Source: Oscillospiraceae bacterium
Lineage (GTDB): Bacteria > Bacillota > Clostridia > Oscillospirales > Oscillospiraceae
DNA length: 64,000 nucleotides
Direction: 5' to 3'
Assembly (NCBI GenBank): GCA_016293865.1
Contig: JAEDDG010000001.1
Coordinates: 62,001 to 126,000 of the forward strand
Shown: positions 24,042 to 33,278 of the stretch, in pieces
Position numbering within the stretch: position 1 is the stretch's first letter
Layout: every line of letters begins with the position of its first letter
Notes under the pieces: generated by a model
What the model was told of the DNA's origin: nothing
Databases searched by the model: none
The model's input: the letters and a program-made list of their open reading frames with translations, nothing else
Made by a program: the position numbers and the translations under genes

Positions 24042-26060
24042 TCATTCTCCACGCTTCCGGGCAAAGTCGTTCAGCTGCTTTTCCGCCTCCTCTGCAGTCG
24101 CGCAACCAAGTACCCTCTGCAAAAGTGCGTCCAGCGCACTGCGGCCGCAGTGGAGCAGGCTGCTGCGGACATCTGCCAGCTGCGGTACAGCCATGCTGAA
24201 TTCGGTAATTCCCATAGCCAGATACAGCGGAGCCAAAAGCGGATTCCCACCGCTTTCCCCGCAGATGCCCGTCCAGATCCCGGCCTTCTGCGCAGCCGCC
24301 GCCGCCATGGCTATCAGGCGCAGCACTGCTGGCTGATATGGACTGTGCAGATCCTTCAGCGCAGCAAGCTCCCTGTCAGCAGCCATTGTATACTGTGTCA
24401 GATCATTCGTGCCGATGCAGAAAAAGTCGGCCAGTTTCGCCAGTTCCGGTGCCATCAGCGCCGCCGCCGGCGTTTCAATCATAATCCCTGCCTGATACGC
24501 CCCTGTCTGCACATTCTGTTTTTCAAGCGCCGTTTTTTCCTCATACAGGAGCCTGAATGCAGCTGCCGTTTCCTCCACCGTCGCCAGCATCGGAAACATA
24601 ATCCGCAGCTTTCCCGCACGGCTTGCCAAGAGAAGGGCACGCAGCTGCGTGCGGAAAACGTCCTCATGCGCCAGGCAAAAACGGATGGCCCGCATTCCGA
24701 GAAACGGGTTCTTTTCCGGCTGCATGGGCAGACACGGCGTCGGTTTGTCTCCGCCTGCATCAAGCGTACGGATGGTTACCGGACGGCCGGCCGCATTTCT
24801 GAGCAGAGTCTCATAAATTTCCGTCTGTTCCTGAAGTCCTGGCGGCTGGGTCCGGTTCATATAGATGAACTCTGTCCGGAAAAGTCCAACGCCTTCCGCT
24901 CCGTGTGCAATGGCATGCTCCATCTCTCCCGCACTCAGAATATTAACGGAAAGCTCCACCGGATATCCTTCCGGAGTTGTAACCTGGACGCACATGTCGT
25001 CCTGCTCCGGCAAACGCCGATTCTGCGCGGCTTTTTCCAAAAACTGATCCACCTCTGCCTGCGACGGATTTGCGATGTATATCCCTTTTTCGCAGTCAAG
25101 GATCAGACGTTCTCCCGCCCCGATCTTTTCCGTAGCTCCAGGAACATTGGACAGCGCCGGAATTCCCATCGACCGTGCCACAATAGCGCTGTGACAGTTT
25201 ACGCCGCCGCGCTCCGTGATCAGTCCCGCAACGCGTTTCAGATCAAGACTTATGGTGTCTGACGGAAGAAGTTCGTCTGCCACAATAATACATGTCTCCT
25301 CTGTCAGCCGGGGACGGTCTGTTGCCCCGGTCAGCGCTTCCAGAAGCCGCCCGGCAACATCGCGTATGTCCGCCGCGCGTTCCTGCATCCGCAGATTTTT
25401 CAGCTCTGAAAACTGTGCTTCAAGTGAATCGGATACCATTTGTACTGCCATCTCGCATGACATCCCGGTCTGTATCCGGTGTCCGATCTCTCCAGAAAGA
25501 TGCTTGTCATGCAGAATTTCAAGATGTGCGTCCAGAATCCCGGCAGCCTGCGTTCCTTCATGTTCCGAACGTTCCAGTTCCAGCTGCCGGCGGATATATT
25601 CAACAGCAGCCTGAAAACGCGCGTATTCTGCCTGGGGATCTGCACACGCCTGCTGCGTTGCAGGCCGGTGTGCATGCCGGAAAATAACCGCGTTTCCCAC
25701 AGCAATGCCGTCCGACAGGACCAGGTATTCATTATCACGTCGGCAGGCAGTTTCTGCCGCCTGCGGCGGCTGATCTTCTATACACTCCACCGGAACAAAA
25801 TATCCGTTTGTACGCACCATTGCCGACTCTATCGCCGCCGCGGCTTGTTCCTCATCACTGCCGCAAAAACAGACGCTGAAACTGCATCCGTCTTCAATAC
25901 AGCCGCACATGATGGAAAGCGTGCTTTTTCCGTCATATATTTCATTTTCGAACTCGATTGTAACCGCAGACGAAAACGTCTTTGCAATCTTCACAAATTC
26001 CGATACAGGGCGCGCATGGAATCCCTCCTCACCGGAAAATCTGTAGTTCCTTCTGATCAT
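24042..26060 (-). CDS. HPr-Enzyme I fusion of the PTS
   Basis: A 672-residue cytoplasmic protein starting the sugar phosphorelay. Residues 1-88 are an HPr domain with phospho-acceptor His15 (GFHARPV) and the regulatory serine position kept (GKS, Ser46), so HPr kinase could act on it. Residues about 110-670 are Enzyme I: the phospho-His domain with GGVNCHSAIVARS (His290), then the PEP-binding barrel with GTNDLTQYTMAADRE and CGESGGNP. PEP phosphorylates EI, which passes phosphate to HPr in the same chain. It is last in the operon after EIIBC, 119 nt away with a strong hairpin between. Fused HPr-EI proteins are known in some bacteria, usually with a substrate-specific PTS. Confidence 0.93.
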   Translation of the reverse strand: MIRRNYRFSGEEGFHARPVSEFVKIAKTFSSAVTIEFENEIYDGKSTLSIMCGCIEDGCSFSVCFCGSDEEQAAAAIESAMVRTNGYFVPVECIEDQPPQAAETACRRDNEYLVLSDGIAVGNAVIFRHAHRPATQQACADPQAEYARFQAAVEYIRRQLELERSEHEGTQAAGILDAHLEILHDKHLSGEIGHRIQTGMSCEMAVQMVSDSLEAQFSELKNLRMQERAADIRDVAGRLLEALTGATDRPRLTEETCIIVADELLPSDTISLDLKRVAGLITERGGVNCHSAIVARSMGIPALSNVPGATEKIGAGERLILDCEKGIYIANPSQAEVDQFLEKAAQNRRLPEQDDMCVQVTTPEGYPVELSVNILSAGEMEHAIAHGAEGVGLFRTEFIYMNRTQPPGLQEQTEIYETLLRNAAGRPVTIRTLDAGGDKPTPCLPMQPEKNPFLGMRAIRFCLAHEDVFRTQLRALLLASRAGKLRIMFPMLATVEETAAAFRLLYEEKTALEKQNVQTGAYQAGIMIETPAAALMAPELAKLADFFCIGTNDLTQYTMAADRELAALKDLHSPYQPAVLRLIAMAAAAAQKAGIWTGICGESGGNPLLAPLYLAMGITEFSMAVPQLADVRSSLLHCGRSALDALLQRVLGCATAEEAEKQLNDFARKRGE

Positions 26061-26139
26061 ATATTTACTCCATCAAATTCAAATTGCACTGATGCGTCCA
26101 GTCTGTGTTCGCCTGCAAAGCGGCATTGCTGCATGGGTC

Positions 26140-26169
26140 AGAGGAGCTCCCAAGAAGGAGCCCCTCTGA
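26140..26169 (-). promoter_or_regulatory. Intra-operon hairpin between EIIBC and HPr-EI
   Basis: A 12-bp stem with one mismatch (26140-26151 with 26158-26169) and no T-run, directly after the EIIBC stop. Possible roles are mRNA stabilisation, processing or attenuation between the genes. Confidence 0.5.
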
Positions 26170-26179
26170 CTGTACAGCC

Positions 26180-27535
26180 TTATGCCTTTTTCCCAATGGA
26201 TTTCGTGATATTGAGCAGCAGCGCCGTAACAACAGCGCCGATCACGATTGAAAGCACATAAAGCCCCGCATGCCCCACCGCGCCGGGAATCAGAATTGCA
26301 AAAATACCGCCGTGCGGCGCTGCAAGCGTACAGCCAAAAAGCATGGACAGTGCGCCGGATACCGCCGAACCGATCATTGTAGCCGGCAGCACGCGCAGCG
26401 GATCCGCCGCTGCAAAAGGAATCGCGCCTTCTGTAATAAAGCACGCTCCAAGAGCCCAGGCAACCTTCCCTGCCTCGCGCTCCGGTTCGGTAAACTTTTT
26501 CCTGAACAGGACTGTTGCCAATGCAAGGCCAAGTGCCGGAGACATACCTGCAGCCATATTCGCCGCCATCGGTCCGGTAATACCCTCAGCCAGGAGGCCG
26601 ACAGAAAATGTATAGGCTACCTTGTCACACGGACCGCCCATGTCAAAAGCAGTCATCAGGCCCATCACCACGCCGAGAAGAATCGCGCTGACAGTGGACA
26701 GGTTCGCCAGCGCGTTGCTCAGCGCCGTCATCAGTGCAGCAATGGGCGAGCCGATTACATAAAGCATCAGCAGACCGACAACCACAGTTGTCAGAAGCGG
26801 AATGAACAGAACGACGCTGATACCCTCCAATGCTTTGGGCAGTCTGATTTTTTTCAGAAGCAGCGCAAAATAACCAACGGCCAGGCCGCCGACAATGGCA
26901 CCGAGGAACCCGGAACCAACGACATTTGCGCTCAGGTATCCAATTACAAGGCCAGGTGCAATGCCCGGACGATCAGCAATGGAAAACGCGATAAACGCCG
27001 TCATGACCGGGATCATAAACGACAGCGCCACACCGCCGAGCGTATTAAGTGTTGCGCCCAGTGATCCCTCCGGCGGTTCAAGTCCCCACAGGAAAGAAAT
27101 TGCAATCAGCAGGCCGCCGGCTGCAACAATCGGAACCATGTAGGAAATACCGGTGAACAAGTGTTTGAGAATGCCGGTATGGTGCGTCTGAATCGGCTCG
27201 GTCACAGCCTTTTCTGTGCCGGATTTTTTCTTCTCATCTGCGTTCATTGCCGCCTGAACAGCCATGTTCGCCTCTTTGATGATTTTGTTGACCGGCCATT
27301 CAATAACCGTTTTATCTTTGAACCTCGACAAATCCGTTGCCACGCCGGAAGCGATCAGGACGGCATGCGCCTGTTCAATCTCCTGCGCAGTCAGCTCGTT
27401 TTCAACGCCGATGGAACCCTGCGTTTCGACTTTGATTTCAACGCCCAGTTCTTTCGCCGCTTTTTCCAGCGCTTCCGCTGCCATGTAAGTATGTGCGATG
27501 CCGGTGGGACAGTTTGTAATTGCAACGATTTTCAT
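26180..27535 (-). CDS. PTS fructose-type EIIBC permease
   Basis: A 451-residue membrane transporter. Residues 1-100 form EIIB with phospho-Cys9 (AITNCPTGIAHTYMAAEAL, the fructose-family signature). Residues about 115-445 form EIIC with about nine membrane segments, including GGLLIAISFLWGL. It takes up and phosphorylates a ketohexose, probably fructose or a related sugar. There is no EIIA domain on this chain; that is supplied by the DeoR fusion 34 nt upstream. No 1-phosphofructokinase is in the operon. GGGGGAG precedes the ATG by 7 nt. Confidence 0.92.
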   Translation of the reverse strand: MKIVAITNCPTGIAHTYMAAEALEKAAKELGVEIKVETQGSIGVENELTAQEIEQAHAVLIASGVATDLSRFKDKTVIEWPVNKIIKEANMAVQAAMNADEKKKSGTEKAVTEPIQTHHTGILKHLFTGISYMVPIVAAGGLLIAISFLWGLEPPEGSLGATLNTLGGVALSFMIPVMTAFIAFSIADRPGIAPGLVIGYLSANVVGSGFLGAIVGGLAVGYFALLLKKIRLPKALEGISVVLFIPLLTTVVVGLLMLYVIGSPIAALMTALSNALANLSTVSAILLGVVMGLMTAFDMGGPCDKVAYTFSVGLLAEGITGPMAANMAAGMSPALGLALATVLFRKKFTEPEREAGKVAWALGACFITEGAIPFAAADPLRVLPATMIGSAVSGALSMLFGCTLAAPHGGIFAILIPGAVGHAGLYVLSIVIGAVVTALLLNITKSIGKKA

Positions 27536-27569
27536 AATTCTCTCCCCCTAAAATATGAATTATGCCGGT

Positions 27570-28811
27570 TTATCCGAGAGCGTCTATTACACTGTTCGCA
27601 TCCTTAGCATTCAGAATTTTTTCCCGCACCTCCTCATGTACAATTTTTCTGGAGATCTGCGCCAAAAGCTGCAGGTGCCGGTTGCGCGCCTCCAGAGGAA
27701 CAACGATCAGGAAAATCATTTTCGGGTTGACGCCATCCTCTGTCGGCCACTCGACACCGCTGCTGCGGCCGAAGGCAATGGCAGTTCTGTTTACATATGC
27801 ACTTTTTGCATGTGGGATTGCTACCGCAAAGCCAATCCCGGTTGAAAACTCCTGCTCCCGCTTCATTGCAGCCTTGACCATTTCTTCCTGATCAGAAATT
27901 GCTCCCGACCGGAAAAGCATTTCCATCAGTTCCGGTATGACCTCCTCCCTGGTCTTTCCGTGCAGCTGAAGTGTAATATTCTCAGGTTTGAATATTTCAC
28001 TGATTTCCATATTGCCGACTCCTTTGCTTCTCAGTATTGTACTGTCATGTTCAGTGATGACAGGCACGCCCATCTCCCGCAGTTTTCTGAATGTTACCGC
28101 ATCAATGCCAACATCTGTAATGATACCGTCAAAACGGCCTGCAGCCGCAATGACCGAAAGATAATCCTTTCCGATCTTGCTGCTGTCCACGGCCAGATAA
28201 ACCTGTTTGCCGACACTCACCATGGCGCGTTTGATGCTGGCCTCACTCATGGCCGGCGTCGTTGCGCCGTGTTCCAGGGAAAAACCGTTCGCCGCCACAA
28301 AAACCTTGTCCGGTATCATGCGGCGCACAAAATCCTCCGCTTCACCGCCGACAATCGAGCGAAAATTCGAGCGGAGCCGTCCGCCGATGCAAATCAACTC
28401 CATCCGGCAATCAGGAGCGTTCATCACGTCGGAAATAATGGACGGCGAATTCGTAATCAGGGTGATCTGCTTCATGCGGAGCAGCCGCGCAATTTCAAAA
28501 GTCGTCGTTCCGGAATCCAGTAGAACAGTGTCTCCGTCGTTGACAAGCTCTGCACACATCCGGGCAATGCTCTGTTTTTCCTCCAGATACTCGCTCTCCT
28601 TTTTTGCGTAATCCTCCTCATATACGGACAATTCGCCTGATACCGCACCGCCATGGGTTCTGCGCAGCAAATTTGCCCGTTCAAGTTCTGTCAGGTCCCG
28701 GCGGACAGTTGCTTCGCTTACGCCGAATGTATCCATCAGTTCATTCAGCGACACACTGCCGTTCTGCCTGAGAAGATCCAGAATTAACGCTTTCCGCTGC
28801 TGTGCAAACAT
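27570..28811 (-). CDS. DeoR regulator fused to fructose-type PTS EIIA
   Basis: A 413-residue protein heading the PTS operon. Residues 1-56 are a DeoR helix-turn-helix (ALILDLLRQNGSVSLNELM). Residues about 70-235 are the DeoR sensor domain (DSGTTTFEIARLL; PDKVFVAANGFSLEHG). Residues 268-413 are a complete fructose/mannitol-type EIIA with phospho-His334 in AIPHAKS. One chain thus combines operon repressor and phosphocarrier, so phosphorylation of EIIA could report transport state to DNA binding. That link is inference. I start at the ATG at 28811 after GGAGG, not at the upstream extension through the operator. Most PTS regulators with EIIA domains use PRDs; a DeoR sensor in their place is unusual. 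Confidence 0.9.
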   Translation of the reverse strand: MFAQQRKALILDLLRQNGSVSLNELMDTFGVSEATVRRDLTELERANLLRRTHGGAVSGELSVYEEDYAKKESEYLEEKQSIARMCAELVNDGDTVLLDSGTTTFEIARLLRMKQITLITNSPSIISDVMNAPDCRMELICIGGRLRSNFRSIVGGEAEDFVRRMIPDKVFVAANGFSLEHGATTPAMSEASIKRAMVSVGKQVYLAVDSSKIGKDYLSVIAAAGRFDGIITDVGIDAVTFRKLREMGVPVITEHDSTILRSKGVGNMEISEIFKPENITLQLHGKTREEVIPELMEMLFRSGAISDQEEMVKAAMKREQEFSTGIGFAVAIPHAKSAYVNRTAIAFGRSSGVEWPTEDGVNPKMIFLIVVPLEARNRHLQLLAQISRKIVHEEVREKILNAKDANSVIDALG

Positions 28812-28820
28812 AGATGCCTC

Positions 28821-28860
28821 CGTTTTTAAGCGTTTTTGATTGTTTTTTATTGTTTTTGAC
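28821..28860 (-). promoter_or_regulatory. Four tandem decamers, likely operator of the PTS operon
   Basis: Plus-strand YGTTTTTNAN is repeated four times at exactly 10-bp steps (28821, 28831, 28841, 28851), between the -10 box and the ribosome binding site of the DeoR-EIIA gene. Direct repeats in phase with the helix are typical of DeoR-family operators. Autoregulation is inferred. Confidence 0.6.
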
Positions 28861-28866
28861 AGATAT

Positions 28867-28896
28867 ACAATACTACCATACATATTATGTTGTCAA
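28867..28896 (-). promoter_or_regulatory. Promoter of the PTS operon
   Basis: Minus-strand TTGACA (28891-28896), an 18-nt spacer and TATTGT (28867-28872), immediately upstream of the decamer repeats. Confidence 0.65.
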
Positions 28897-29000
28897 TATA
28901 TCAAATATACTAATTATTTTGCAGATTTTTCGGGCATTTTCACAATTTATCTTTCTGCTCTCTTTTCAATCCGATCGTTTATGATTGATTTCAGAGATAC

Positions 29001-29035
29001 AAAAAGCCGCGCCCGTGCTGAACACGGGCGCGGCT
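29001..29035 (-). terminator. Terminator of the Na/Pi cotransporter gene
   Basis: A perfect 13-bp GC-rich stem (29005-29017 with 29023-29035) with a minus-strand T-run, 26 nt past the stop. Confidence 0.9.
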
Positions 29036-29060
29036 GTCATTTGCGCGTTCTTGTTTGCTT

Positions 29061-30812
29061 TTACTCCGCAACGGCATATTTTTTCCTGAAATACTCGTAA
29101 TAGTCGTTGAACTCCTTCACGCTGCCGCCTTTGACCTTGCGCAGATACTCATGGATGTCCAGATCGTCGTGTTCCATCTCCAGGAGACACCCGGCAATGT
29201 TTGAACAGTGGTCAGATACACGTTCAATATCGGTCAGCAGGTCTGCCAGGATAAAGCCCATTTCAATGGTGCATTCGCCCTTCTGCAGGCGTGCGATATG
29301 CTGTTTCTTCACATAATCCTTCAGATAATCCACAACCTGCTCCAGCGGCTCCACCATCACGGCGCTGTTCAGATCATCCTTGCCGAAGGACTCCAGCGTC
29401 AGATCAAGGATCTCATGGATTGCACTGGACAGTATGGCAAGCTCCTGCCGGGCCTGTCCGGAAAAATGGAGTTTTTTCGCGTGGATTTCATCTGCCGAAC
29501 GCATGATGTTGACCGCATGGTCAGAAATCCGTTCAAAGTCGCCGATCATATGCAGAAGCTCGGTGGCCACCGCGCTGTCAGATTCGGTCATATCCTGGGC
29601 GGACAGCTTGACCAGATAACTGCCCAGCTTGTCCTCATACATATCCACCTTGTCCTCTTCCTCGCGGATCTCGTCGGCAAGTTTGGAATCATAACTCTCC
29701 AGCAGCGTCAATGCCTTCTGCAGGCTGCTGACGGACAGAGAGGCCATATTGCACGTGACGGTGCGGCAGCGGGCAATGGCCACAGAGGGCGTGGCCAGCA
29801 GACGCTCGTCCAGGAGAGATGTTTCGTCGCCCCCCGGGCTGTCCTTGATAATCCAGCGGGACAGCTGTACCAGCTTCTGGCTGAACGGCATCAGCATGGC
29901 CAGCGCGATCACCTTAAACACCGTATGCGCCACAGCGATACCCAGCGGTGTGGCAATCTGGTCAGCAATGCTCCATGCAAAAAGGGACTCCGCCAGATAC
30001 CACAGCGGCAGAAGAATCAGCGTTGCAATCACGTTGAAGGACAGGTGAATCACGGCGGCACGCTTGGCGTTCTTGCCGGCACCCACGCAGGAGATCACGG
30101 CGCTGATACATGTGCCGATATTCTGGCCCATGATAATCGGTACGGCCGTGGCATAAGGAATGCTGCCTGTAGCAGTCAGCGCCTGCAGAATACCGACAGA
30201 CGCGGAGGAGGACTGGATCACCGCCGTAAACGCCGCGCCGATCAGCACGCCGAGGAACGGATTGGAGAACAGCGTCAGCAGCCGGATAAAGCCTTCATTC
30301 TCCCGCAGGCCGGAAACCGACGACGACATGGTTTCCATACCGAACATCAGCACGGCAAAGCCCAAAAGGATCACGCCGGTGTCTTTCTTACGCTGGGTCT
30401 TGCTGAACATGCACAGGCTGATACCCACCAAGGCCAGTACAGGCGTAAAGGACGAGGGCTTCAAAAGCTGTACCCAGAAATTCTGGCTCTCAATGCCGGT
30501 TGTGGACAGCAGCCAGGACGTCACCGATGTGCCCAGGTTTGCACCCATAATCACACCCACGGCCTGCTCCAGCGCCATGACGCCGGAGTTGACGAAACCA
30601 ACAACCATAACGGTCGTCGCTGACGAAGACTGGATAATCGCCGTGACACCCAGGCCCAGCAGGAAGCCCTTCCACGGGCTGGAAGTCATGCTGCCCAGAA
30701 TATTTTTCAAGCCGTTGCCTGCGCGTTTTTCAAGCGCACTGCTCATGACTGTCATACCAAACAGGAACAGCGCCAGACCGCCCAGCAGCGACAATACATC
30801 AAATAGATCCAT
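29061..30812 (-). CDS. Na/Pi cotransporter with PhoU-like domain
   Basis: A 583-residue membrane protein of the NptA/PNaS family. The N-terminal 320 residues hold two inverted repeats, each with the QSSSA signature (IIQSSSATT and VIQSSSASV) that forms the sodium and phosphate site. Residues about 345-560 are a cytoplasmic PhoU-like helical domain. It probably moves phosphate with sodium. AAGGATAA precedes the ATG by 4 nt. A possible PHO box lies upstream of its promoter. Confidence 0.92.
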   Translation of the reverse strand: MDLFDVLSLLGGLALFLFGMTVMSSALEKRAGNGLKNILGSMTSSPWKGFLLGLGVTAIIQSSSATTVMVVGFVNSGVMALEQAVGVIMGANLGTSVTSWLLSTTGIESQNFWVQLLKPSSFTPVLALVGISLCMFSKTQRKKDTGVILLGFAVLMFGMETMSSSVSGLRENEGFIRLLTLFSNPFLGVLIGAAFTAVIQSSSASVGILQALTATGSIPYATAVPIIMGQNIGTCISAVISCVGAGKNAKRAAVIHLSFNVIATLILLPLWYLAESLFAWSIADQIATPLGIAVAHTVFKVIALAMLMPFSQKLVQLSRWIIKDSPGGDETSLLDERLLATPSVAIARCRTVTCNMASLSVSSLQKALTLLESYDSKLADEIREEEDKVDMYEDKLGSYLVKLSAQDMTESDSAVATELLHMIGDFERISDHAVNIMRSADEIHAKKLHFSGQARQELAILSSAIHEILDLTLESFGKDDLNSAVMVEPLEQVVDYLKDYVKKQHIARLQKGECTIEMGFILADLLTDIERVSDHCSNIAGCLLEMEHDDLDIHEYLRKVKGGSVKEFNDYYEYFRKKYAVAE

Positions 30813-30864
30813 ACGTTATCCTTGTCCCCCCAAGATTTCTGCACATACCGACATATTCTTTTTT

Positions 30865-30918
30865 ATTTTATCAAAACTACGCTGCATTGAAAAGAGCAGA
30901 ATGTTAAATTCAGGTAAA
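30865..30918 (-). promoter_or_regulatory. Promoter with PHO-box-like repeat upstream of the Na/Pi gene
   Basis: On the minus strand, TTTACC-N5-TTAACA (30913-30918 and 30902-30907) matches the 11-bp-period PhoP box of Bacillus (TTAACA-like repeats). It sits 8 bp upstream of a -35-like TTTTCA (30888-30893), with a 17-nt spacer and TAAAAT (30865-30870). The placement suits activation under phosphate limitation. No phoPR gene is in the window. Confidence 0.5.
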
Positions 30919-31025
30919 ATTAATGGCGAATTCCTTCCGGCGTGCACGATTTTGCGCACATTCGGATTGTAACTGCAATTTACTATCTGACCGCAGGCGC
31001 AGCCTGTCGCCCCCGTCTGCTCCGG

Positions 31026-31688
31026 TCAGATCAGCTGCTGTTCGTTGATAATCAGCTTGAACTGCAGTCCGAGCTTTTCCGCCGCCTTGCGGCAGAGGAT
31101 CATACGCTCCAGAAAGATCTCAAAGTAATCCATTACCGGGCTGATCCGCGTGTCAATCTGGAGTTTCAGCTTGATAATGGTCTTTTCCTCGTTGATCTTC
31201 AGGATGGATTTTACCACGGAATAGTTGACCCGGTCATGGATATCAAAGCTGGAAATGTCCGTGTTGCGCACACGGCTGCGGCGCACGTCGCTTTTGTCTG
31301 CCAGAATCAGCGCCGCCGCCACCGGATTCACCGGCACGCCCGTCCCTTCGTCATGGTTGCCGATGGCCGAGACGACCACCGCCGTGTCCTCTGCGCTGAC
31401 ATTCATTTTATCAAGCAGACGAAAAGCCATGACAGCGCCGCTCTGGGAATGATCAACCCGGTTGACCAGGTTCCCGATGTCGTGCAGGTAGCCGGCAATC
31501 CGGGCCAGCTCCACGTCATGGGCCGGATATCCCAGCGTTTCAAGAATATAGGCAGCCGTTTCGGCCACCCTGGTCACATGCGCGAAGCTGTGTTCCGTAA
31601 ATCCCAGCGCGGCCAGCGACTGATCCGCCCGGTCAATATACGTGCGGATGGTCTCATTTTTCTTCAAATCTTCATAAGTAATCATCAT
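31026..31688 (-). CDS. HD-domain phosphohydrolase
   Basis: A 220-residue soluble protein. The HD superfamily metal site is visible: HSFAHVTRV, then YLHDIGN, GNHDEG and ADKSDVRR, the usual H...HD...H...D order. The C-terminal 70 residues are beta-rich and unassigned. Such proteins hydrolyse phosphate esters of nucleotides or signalling molecules; the substrate cannot be told. The start is ATG at 31688, seven nt after AAGGA. It has no close neighbour on the strand. Confidence 0.8.
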   Translation of the reverse strand: MMITYEDLKKNETIRTYIDRADQSLAALGFTEHSFAHVTRVAETAAYILETLGYPAHDVELARIAGYLHDIGNLVNRVDHSQSGAVMAFRLLDKMNVSAEDTAVVVSAIGNHDEGTGVPVNPVAAALILADKSDVRRSRVRNTDISSFDIHDRVNYSVVKSILKINEEKTIIKLKLQIDTRISPVMDYFEIFLERMILCRKAAEKLGLQFKLIINEQQLI

Positions 31689-32114
31689 TTTATTTTCCTT
31701 ATCTTCTCCGTTTTCATACACAATTCTTCATGGCCGGCTCAGCGTGCAAGGCGTGCACACAATATAGTGTACCCGTTTTTTTCTGCCGCCGCAAGAGTCC
31801 GCCGCGGACTCCGGCCGTAATTTATTTTCCGTGAAACGGCGCCGGCAGATTTTCGGGCACGGCAGGCCGGCCGCTGCATCAAAAGACAGCGCCGTCCGGG
31901 AAGGACGGCGCTGTCTCAGCGTGTCAAAAAAGTTTTTTCGTCACGCTGCGTGCGGTTATTTGAGCTTCAGAAAGCTCGGACAACCTGTTTGATTCAACGC
32001 GCAGGAGGTCTTAACCCCTTGCACACATTTCCCGATGCTCAGTCCCGCAGCACTCTCTCACAGTGTGTCAACATTCTGAGACAGCGCCTGCACTGCCGTA
32101 TCCGTCCGGACGGA
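31689..32114. other. Intergenic region with hairpins
   Basis: No gene is supported. It contains a weak promoter for the HD gene (minus-strand TACACT near 31765), the terminator-like stem at 31881-31916 and an inverted repeat at 31917-31948 (CAGCGTG/CACGCTG arms around A6 and T6 tracts). Positions 31950-32110 show nothing clear. Confidence 0.5.
31881..31916 (-). terminator. Terminator-like hairpin
   Basis: A perfect 14-bp stem (31884-31897 with 31903-31916) and a short minus-strand T-run. It lies about 200 nt past the gene at 32115-33086 and may end that transcript. Confidence 0.6.
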
Positions 32115-33086
32115 TTACAGGCCCGGCTGTCTGGACAGCTCATACAGGCATTCAATTTTCCCGTTTTTGTCCAGGAAAGCAAACCACACCTTCGAGCCCA
32201 TGCAGAACACGCGGTACCGCCCCGCGTCAAGCATCAGACGCCGGGCATACGGCGCCAGGTCGACCGTCTGCGCATCTTCAGCCGGGTCAAACATCGCCTG
32301 CCATTGGGCATCTGTCAGCCGCCGGCCGTTCCAGGCGATACCGCCCACGGAATCCAGAACCCGGTCCGACGTGCCGCTGAGCAAAGTCAGGCTGTTTTCC
32401 CCGAAAAGTACAAGGTCCTCGCCGTAGTTCTCATATCCCGTGCGGGCATAGAGGCAGCGCTCCAGCGAATACGCCGCCTCCGTAATCCAGCTCATGTCGT
32501 TCGTCTCCGCAGAAAGCTCCTGTCCGTCCGCGCCGTAAAATATGTATTCCGTCAGGGCGTCGGCGCTGACGCATGCAAACAGCGCAAAAAACGGGCAGTT
32601 TTCCACCTGAATCACACTTTGCGCGCTGTCGTTTTCCCAGCGCTCCACGCTTTTCAGTTCCCTGTCCGTGCTGACAACGGCGTCATACGCCGTGCCGTCC
32701 GGCAAAGTCAGCCGCAGAATCTGTGTCCCGCCGTTTTCAAACGCGCCATTCGGGCAAAAGGCCAGATCCAGCGGCGTTTTTTCCTCATTCTCCGGTCCGA
32801 AAAGCGCGGCGCCCAGACCACTTCGGCGGGCGGTCCCGTTAGCTGTAAACGCCGCGACCGTATATCCTCCGTCCAGACTGCAGGAGGCAAAAACATCCGT
32901 CTCAGGCTGATGTCCGTCCGTTCTCAGCGCCCGGCTGACGGCTCCGGAATAACGCAGCGCCTGCGCGGAACGGAACTGCTCACCGCCGGACAGGAGGCGT
33001 GTAACCAGTCCGGTCAGCGCCACGCATACGCACACGACGGCGGCCACCGCGGCCCAGAATATAGGCTTTTTGCAATACTTCCGCAT
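32115..33086 (-). CDS. Membrane-anchored extracytoplasmic protein, unknown function
   Basis: A 323-residue protein with a short basic N-terminus, one membrane segment (about 9-32) and a large predicted outside domain rich in beta structure. The N-terminus (MRKYCKKPIFWAAV) and GGGAG-like site place the start at 33086. Its C-terminal part (GIAWNGRRLTDAQW, then MGSKVWFAFLDKNGKI) has no motif I recognise. It stands alone. Confidence 0.7.
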   Translation of the reverse strand: MRKYCKKPIFWAAVAAVVCVCVALTGLVTRLLSGGEQFRSAQALRYSGAVSRALRTDGHQPETDVFASCSLDGGYTVAAFTANGTARRSGLGAALFGPENEEKTPLDLAFCPNGAFENGGTQILRLTLPDGTAYDAVVSTDRELKSVERWENDSAQSVIQVENCPFFALFACVSADALTEYIFYGADGQELSAETNDMSWITEAAYSLERCLYARTGYENYGEDLVLFGENSLTLLSGTSDRVLDSVGGIAWNGRRLTDAQWQAMFDPAEDAQTVDLAPYARRLMLDAGRYRVFCMGSKVWFAFLDKNGKIECLYELSRQPGL

Positions 33087-33278
33087 ATTCCCGCTCCCCA
33101 GAAAACAGCAGCGCAAATGCCTCCAAGGCAAACCAATGTTGTAATAAGACGTCAGAAAGAGAGAAAAGTTCCCCTGCTTTTCTCTCTTTCCGGGTATGAT
33201 ATTACCACATTTCGGGGAAAATATCAAGTCTTGAAGTCTTTCCGCCGCCGGATTACTCTATGCCGGAGGTGATGATCA

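Noticed and set aside
29208..30623. 471-codon plus-strand open frame
   Set aside because: It is antisense to the Na/Pi cotransporter, which has intact family motifs.
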